Positions 58,400-64,000 of a stretch of DNA of 64,000 bases are shown here, in pieces. Numbering within the stretch: the stretch's first letter is position 1; every line of letters begins with the position of its first letter. The stretch comes from Aricia agestis (Eukaryota; Arthropoda; Insecta; Lepidoptera; Lycaenidae). The position numbers and the translations under genes are program-made. The DNA is taken from NCBI RefSeq assembly GCF_905147365.1, contig NC_056415.1:16572001-16636000 (forward strand). The letters run 5' to 3'. The notes beneath the pieces were generated by a model that saw nothing but the letters and a program-made list of their open reading frames with translations, was not told the origin of the DNA and made no database searches.

Positions 58400-60152
58400 T
58401 TCGATTTTGAAAGATCAAAGATCAATTTACGAAATAGATCACTTACAGCAATACCTACTATAAATCAATATTTCTTTATTGGAACCAATTTAGGATAAAA
58501 AATGACCCTATTGGGACATCTAGATCCAAATATTACACAAACAAATTACCTAACACCCCATATAAAATGGACTAGAATTTCGAAGAATTTTTTAAAAGAT
58601 ACAATTGAAATTTTACAAATTATCGTAACTTCCAAGAAGATCTATTGTTGAGTCAATAATCTGGTTCTGATTGATGAATTTACATTTTTTATTCCGTAAT
58701 CGACGTTGGACGTTAACAATGGCGTTTTTTCGATTCGATCATTGATTATTTTATCGACAAAAACATCGAAACGCCCACCGTTAATTTCGACATTAGTAAT
58801 ATTTGACACGTGGTACAAAAGCGATTTCGTGGCTGAGTGACGCGGCGCGATTCTGTTTGTTTCTTTCTTTTCTGTTGGGCATTTAGGGCATGACTGGTGG
58901 TTTTCTGACGTGTCATTGCCTATATCCAGTCTGGCCAATAACCATTAGGATAAGTGGTTGGCATATGGTCAGTTATTCGCTTTGTCGGTGTTTTCTGGTG
59001 CAATTTTTGACGCTCTATCTGTTCAGACCAATCTTGTTACATCTTAATTGAAAACTTATTCAGTCATCTTTTGAATATTTCAACTAGCCGCATGAATATG
59101 ATACGAATAACTGCACAATTATTTCATTCGCATTATAACAAAGTGTGATTAGCTGGCTTCCTGTTCAATTGTTCTAGACATCATCAATTAACTTTAGGAT
59201 TTAAGTATAAAAAAATATGTTTACTAAGTACGTTCTTTAAATTAAAAATATCGTAAAATATAACTAGGTTATGGATTACGTCAAATCCAGTTAAACCACG
59301 TTAACGGTTAACGAGTAATCAAGTGTTTAAGGCAGGTTCGAATTGCAATTAACTAAACAACCGAGTTAACTCGTAATGTTAACCGAAACATTCAATAACA
59401 TAACTTACAAACGAGTCTTCAACGTAAAGACAGCTTTAATATTTGCCTTGAGCTTTCGGTCGAACACACGCTGAGCTTTTAATTTGTTCCTTGGAGCTTT
59501 TTTAGCTTTTTCTTGTTTGTGGCGTGTGATCGATGGTCGAGCTTTTTTACATTGTTTAATTTTGTTAGACAACTGTTTCGCTACGTCATTAACTTTCAAC
59601 CTGTTTAACAGAACGCTTACACTTTTAACCCTCGGATGATTTGATACTTTTGGGATGCAAGCGCGTGCTATTAAATATTATATTATTTATATTATACTGA
59701 ACCAATGCTGAGCGTTTTAATGTTTGATGAACTTTCTGTCTATCACCTCGTCATGCTTAAACTGACTTTTATGAAATTAGCGATGCACTATGCCGTATGA
59801 AGACATTATGAAATTCGAAAAATTACATATTTCTGTCACGTAAAATTAAACTTCTTAAAACATTTTCGTAAGCCATGGTGCGGGTGAAATCGATTTTAAA
59901 TTAAAAATAAATTTACATATCTTTATATATAACCAGCTCAGATAAATCACACAGTGCTGATGATGACGATATCGTGGATGCTTGTATTAATTGAAATTTG
60001 AAAGACCTGTTCGTTTGCATAGCGCCGAGCACGCGATACCCGCTATCAGGTACCTCAGAGTAACACGGGGTACTGTCCGCACTCCATCATACAGCGCAGA
60101 TGTAGGGACGGGAGGACAGTATCGATAAAATTAAATTGGTCGATGAATATAA
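58400..60152. other. AT-rich DNA, no gene confirmed
   Basis: Two unusual frames on the minus strand are described separately or were rejected (59405-59667 and 58642-58938). GC-richer patches lie at about 58790-58880 and 60010-60110. No repeat is recognised. Confidence 0.35.
59405..59667 (-). other. Open lysine-rich frame without ATG, not recognised
   Basis: About 87 codons are open from TAT at 59667 to TAA. The C-terminal part reads AKQLSNKIKQCKKARPSI and further KAKKAPRNKLKAQ and ends FTLKTRL. There is no in-frame ATG, so it could only be a 3' exon or a pseudogene piece. The high Lys and Arg content recalls ribosomal or nucleolar proteins, but I cannot match a family. Chance in AT-rich DNA is the main alternative. 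Confidence 0.15.
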
Positions 60153-60292
60153 TCTATATTAATATTATAAAGCTGTTTGTTAGTTTGTTTGTTTGAACGC
60201 GCTAATCTCAGGAATTACTGGTCCGATTTGAAAAATTCTTTCAGTGTTAGAAATTCCTAAATTACGCGGACGAAGCCGCTCGGAACATCTAG
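60153..60292 (+). mobile_element. Complete 140-bp mini-Helitron
   Basis: Begins TCTATATTAATATTATAAAG after A (60152) and ends GGACGAAGCCGCTCGGAACA plus TCTAG before T (60293). It has the 5' TC, a 3' GC-rich stem, CTAG and an A/T insertion site. The middle holds GGAATTACTGGTCCGATTTG. No coding. Confidence 0.85.
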
Positions 60293-60606
60293 TAATTAAT
60301 AAGTGTCGATTATGAGCCGAGGGGATTGAATTCACAGGTGTTAGATTTCAACGTTTGATATAAAATAGAGCCTTTACAAAATATTATGAATTCAGCGCAG
60401 ATAAAATATATGTTAGTAATTTAATTTTTTTTTGACTATCAATAATAAAAAACGCCTACGTATGGCTTATTTTGGTTTGTATGTTTTGACTTGTCCTAAA
60501 TGTTGTATTATTCAAACTAGCTATTTGACCGATATTCAATATTCTTTGCTCGGTATTCAATAAAACACGAATAAAATTACATTTTCTAAAAATGATTTCT
60601 AGCTAG

Positions 60607-60609
<3 letters not shown>
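60293..60609. other. AT-rich DNA, nothing recognised
   Basis: No gene or repeat seen. Confidence 0.4.

Positions 60610-60673
<64 letters not shown>
60610..60673. repeat. (AT)32 microsatellite
   Basis: Uninterrupted AT dinucleotides, 64 bp. Such runs are prone to length change and to assembly error. Confidence 0.95.
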
Positions 60674-60675
<2 letters not shown>

Positions 60676-61350
60676 AGAATTGCTCGTTTAAAGAATATGA
60701 ATAAATAAGATATGAATCAATTGTATAACTGAACAATATTTGCAATGAATTTGCATAACAACATAGCGAGTTTATGACATAAGATATTTGTTAGTTGTAC
60801 GAATTAAAAAGAATGTGATGCGACATGTTTTTTTTTACATAAACAAACTTTTACATATAAAAATGATTTTTTTTTCTCATCAATTTTAATACTTATTATG
60901 TTGTTCACTAAACTCCTGTGACAAGCTTACGACAACTTTTTACCTATGTAAATGTCCTCAAATATCATCGACATTCATCTTAGGCCTTAGCACAGCCCTA
61001 GGACACCTACACGTCTAGTGTCGACACGGCGCAGCACTAGGGGGGCTCACGCGGCGCTCGCAGTCATTTACAATAACTGATTTATAGACCAACAGTAGCA
61101 TTAAATTTGTAATCATATATTGATTTACAGCGTCGATAACGCGATTCCGCGAACGAGTCCGCACCTTTATGTCAAACGTTTATGTCGCTGGTAAAAGGAT
61201 CGCGAAATGGGATTTTGAAATGTCGATGGAAAATAGATGTCCATAAACCAGAGTGTATCAATTTGTCAAGCATAGCAAGATCAAATAGTTGTTTAAAAAG
61301 ATATATTGGAATCATACAAGAACAATTGTTACGATAGATAAATAGATAGA
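60674..61350. other. No gene recognised
   Basis: AT-rich flanks with a GC-richer patch at about 60980-61070. Nothing identified. Confidence 0.4.
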
Positions 61351-61398
61351 CAACACACACATACATACACACACACAACACACACACTACACACACAG
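61351..61398. repeat. (CA)n-type microsatellite
   Basis: Irregular CACA/CATA run. Confidence 0.85.
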
Positions 61399-61499
61399 CG
61401 CGCACTTAAAATTAAAAATCCTGAATTAGTAGCCAAAGGCTCTTTTATTTGTTTTTCAAATATTATACCTGTGTTTTTTTAATTTAAATCTTAACTAAA

Positions 61500-61710
61500 C
61501 TATATGTCTAAAAGAAGGAAAATATACTGGTGATCTGCAGGACAGGCTCAGCCTAGTGCAGGCGCCAAAGTTATACAATATGTGTAAAGTCTGTTATTTA
61601 TTGTCTTCGTAAGTTCGTATACAACTGTATTGTACTTACTAGGTCATATAACAACACAATGTAACAGATACTAAAAGTTCTTAAATAAAGATTATTATTA
61701 TTATTATAAA
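61500..61710 (+). mobile_element. Probable LINE 3' end with (ATT)n tail
   Basis: A block containing GGACAGGCTCAGCCTAGTGC runs into AAATAAAGATTATTATTATT. AATAAA plus an ATT repeat is a common end of insect non-LTR elements. No reverse transcriptase frame is present, so only the 3' end is here. Confidence 0.45.
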
Positions 61711-62362
61711 TCAGAAATGACCTAAAAAAATTGAACGATCCAACACAATTTAATTTCATTTGCAAGAGATATTTGAGTCAAATAATAAGTATAATTATAG
61801 TTATTACATACACAAACAGATGCTTCATCGACATAACCTGAATAGAGAGTCAGAGGTTGAAGTTTCAGTTCACATTTCTTCTCTTGATGAAAATGTCTTA
61901 CAAATAAAACTATACCGTACATAAAAAATAATTATTTAATTAAATGATACAATGATAAATACATAGAGGCGAAACTCAACAATCACGGTGGAAACAATGA
62001 CGCACGGAATTAGTGGATTGACGCGCGCTGTAATTCGATTTGGTCGACACTTCCTGTGCATTGTGACGTCCCGAGCCTGCGCCCGCGCATGGTCATAGAG
62101 TAGATAGCTGTACAGAGTGTTTGATTCATGTAAATTGATGTAAAGACATTTTTAGTTACTTTAATAATGGAGCAAACACATCTAATTTCAACCAATCATT
62201 ACCATCTACGAGCCTAATTAAAATTTGAAATTGCACTTCTTGATTGATTTCTGCTCAAAATAGGAGAAAAAACGAAATTGTACGAGTTTAAGTATTCGTG
62301 CTTATTTTATTTTTGATACCTATTTATTTATAAAAGTGTTAACATTTACGTTACTGTGTTTT
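61711..62362. other. No gene recognised
   Basis: AT-rich DNA with a GC-richer patch at 61960-62095. Confidence 0.4.
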
Positions 62363-62507
62363 ATTCAGTGACCTGTGTCTAAATATTTGAAAGAAAGAAA
62401 CAAACAAACTTTATTTGGTAAACAATACAAACAAACTAAACAATTAAAAAACATTTCAACACCTTTACCAAATAGGTATGTAGGTATTTGAACACAGGTC
62501 ACTGAAT
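62363..62507. mobile_element. Foldback element (145 bp)
   Basis: Exact 16-bp inverted termini, ATTCAGTGACCTGTGT and its inverse ACACAGGTCACTGAAT, with an inner pair (TTATTTGGTAAA / TTTACCAAATA). Probably a small MITE. Confidence 0.75.
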
Positions 62508-62572
62508 TTAAACATTTATATGCAGAATATTGCAGAAGAAGGTATAATATATACCTTCCTGTGAATATATAG

Positions 62573-62605
62573 AGTCACTCTATTACATTTGGTAATAGAG
62601 TGACT
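62573..62605. repeat. Perfect hairpin
   Basis: AGTCACTCTATTAC and its inverse complement GTAATAGAGTGACT, separated by five bases. A second small palindrome (AAGGTATAATATATACCTT) lies just upstream. Confidence 0.8.
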
Positions 62606-62657
62606 GTTAATGCCAGAAGGACTAGTGACTTTAATGTATATCTGCCATGTGTTCTGT

Positions 62658-62951
62658 CCATAATGTTAATATACCTAGCGGAATTATAGAGCAACAATCT
62701 CGAGCTGTCAAACGAAACCAAAATTGATTTACATCTGTGTGTAAAATATGTGTACGTCTACACTTACACAAGCATCTTTCTATTAGATTAAATTATTGTC
62801 AACGTGCCGATAAGTGCCGACTGGACGTCAGAAAAAGGGTTCTGCTGTCATGTATCACACGTCTCCTTTTACCACGCAGTGTTACTGATAGTGACATCTC
62901 GCTTGCTCTGGCCTTTGTTTCTCTATTCCGCTAGGTATATTAACTTTATGG
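62658..62951. mobile_element. MITE with CCTAGCGGAA termini and TA flanks
   Basis: CCATAATGTTAATATACC and inward from the right CCATAAAGTTAATATACC, then CTAGCGGAAT on both sides; AGAGCAA and TGTCA blocks also recur inverted. If the element proper is 62674-62935 it is flanked by TA, as for Tc1/mariner MITEs. Two short frames inside it are not genes. Confidence 0.75.
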
Positions 62952-64000
62952 TTCTGGTTGGTTATACTACTCTTTGGCCATGGATGTGGGTGTCAGGATG
63001 ACGCGCGCGGACTATGATTTGCGCCTCGCTCCGCTTGCCGCCAACAAATGATTGATGCAGCCAATCTTCATCGAAATCTGCCCGTAACGACCCACGAAAA
63101 CTCATTTCACGCACGCAATTGTCACTATTGTGCCACCATTGTGTGCTCACTGCCCCCTAATTCCAAATTATTTTAAAATGACGATCAAATTGCTACAATG
63201 GATCGTGTTAATCATGTGAATTTGTCGAGTCAACACCGTGAAACCCTTAGGAACCCATTCTCGAGTCTAGTCTGGACATTTTTTAAACCATTGTCAAAAT
63301 ATAATTAACATGTTACATGCCTACTTTTTTATGAACATGAATGAGATAGCGTCATTTAATCTAAACTAACTCAAGAGAAATACCTGAGTCGTTGAAAAAG
63401 TTCTCTTAGAAATAAAAACGTCTCTAGATACAAGGTATGTTCAGGTTGGGCGCTTTCAAGTGACACAAGACCGAAAAAACACTAAAAACCTTTTGTTTAG
63501 TCTCACAGTCTTCTCGAGATAAGGTTCTCCGTACTGATGAAAGGACTGTCAGGCGTAAAGTCGTAACCCATAATACTACATTACATATTCGCGGCCACGT
63601 GCCTCACAAAGACGTTATAAGACGGCACCTCTACTTTTGGTCGTTTTACGCACTATAGTAAAGCTATAAAGCGAAAGCCGACTTTAATGTCATTTTAGTG
63701 CATTTTAATTACTGTGAAGACGTTTTAAATGATTCCAAAAACAATGGTTTAGTTTTATCCTCATGGCATTCTGTATTTTCTTTAGAATTTAGTTTCAATG
63801 ACGTTGTTGATAGAAATGAAACATCCATCACTTAAACAGCAATAACTTTTATAACGTAAATTAAATTAAGATTTATTAGTAGGTACCTACTCTGTGCTTA
63901 ACTTTTACTAACAACGGGACTTGACAACTTTTAAGCTGAAAATTTTCTACATACTAGTCACCTTCAGAACTGCTACTTCTGCTTGGCATTGATTTACGGT
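62952..64000. other. No gene recognised, to window end
   Basis: A GC-richer block lies at about 62990-63150, then AT-rich DNA. No repeat or gene supported. Confidence 0.4.

Noticed and set aside
58642..58938. 98-codon minus frame as a gene
   Set aside because: It starts on TTG, there is an upstream in-frame stop, and no domain is recognised.
62737..63001. Overlapping plus-strand frames as genes
   Set aside because: They largely lie inside the TA-flanked MITE at 62658-62951 and carry no motif.

Overview
The window looks like a stretch of moth or butterfly (Lepidoptera) nuclear genome. It is AT-rich and eukaryotic. It has no long open reading frame, no operon-like gene spacing and no rRNA or functional tRNA gene. 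It is full of short repeats that I recognise from lepidopteran genomes: small Helitrons with a TC 5' end, a 5' block containing CTAATATTATAAA and a CTAG 3' end; tRNA-derived SINEs; a roughly 330-bp A-tailed SINE-like repeat (called Rep-A here); and many snap-back MITEs. The species cannot be named from this. I could not identify any intact host protein-coding gene, so the window is best read as intergenic or intronic DNA.

Layout. 1-1112: a decayed mariner on the minus strand, cut by the left edge. 1.9-8.8 kb: Rep-A, small MITEs, a Helitron with a MITE nested in it, a 93-bp tandem repeat, a TTAA-flanked piggyBac-like element and a tRNA SINE. 10.1-12.4 kb: a nested palindromic array of Rep-A copies and one MITE. 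13.9-16.9 kb: a tRNA SINE split cleanly by a 2.7-kb Helitron that carries a broken N-terminal piece of a Helitron-type protein and has other elements nested inside. 17-23.6 kb: Helitron fragments, long foldback elements and simple repeats. 23.6-39.8 kb: few long repeats, several short MITEs, a hairpin resembling a microRNA precursor, and recurrent GC-richer non-repetitive blocks that could be cis-regulatory. 39.8-50.2 kb: foldback MITE, Rep-A copies, a complete second type of SINE with a 12-bp target duplication, and Helitron and other repeat fragments. 54.2-58.4 kb: four snap-back hairpins and an inverted pair of Helitrons within about 4 kb. 58.4-64 kb: a complete 140-bp mini-Helitron, a long AT microsatellite, a probable LINE tail and more MITEs.

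No genes can be shown to work together. The biology visible here is transposon biology: cut-and-paste elements (mariner, piggyBac-like, PIF/Harbinger-like MITEs), rolling-circle Helitrons and SINEs inserted into one another. Some of the foldbacks could produce double-stranded RNA if transcribed. All family assignments come from motifs read by eye, and no database search was possible.
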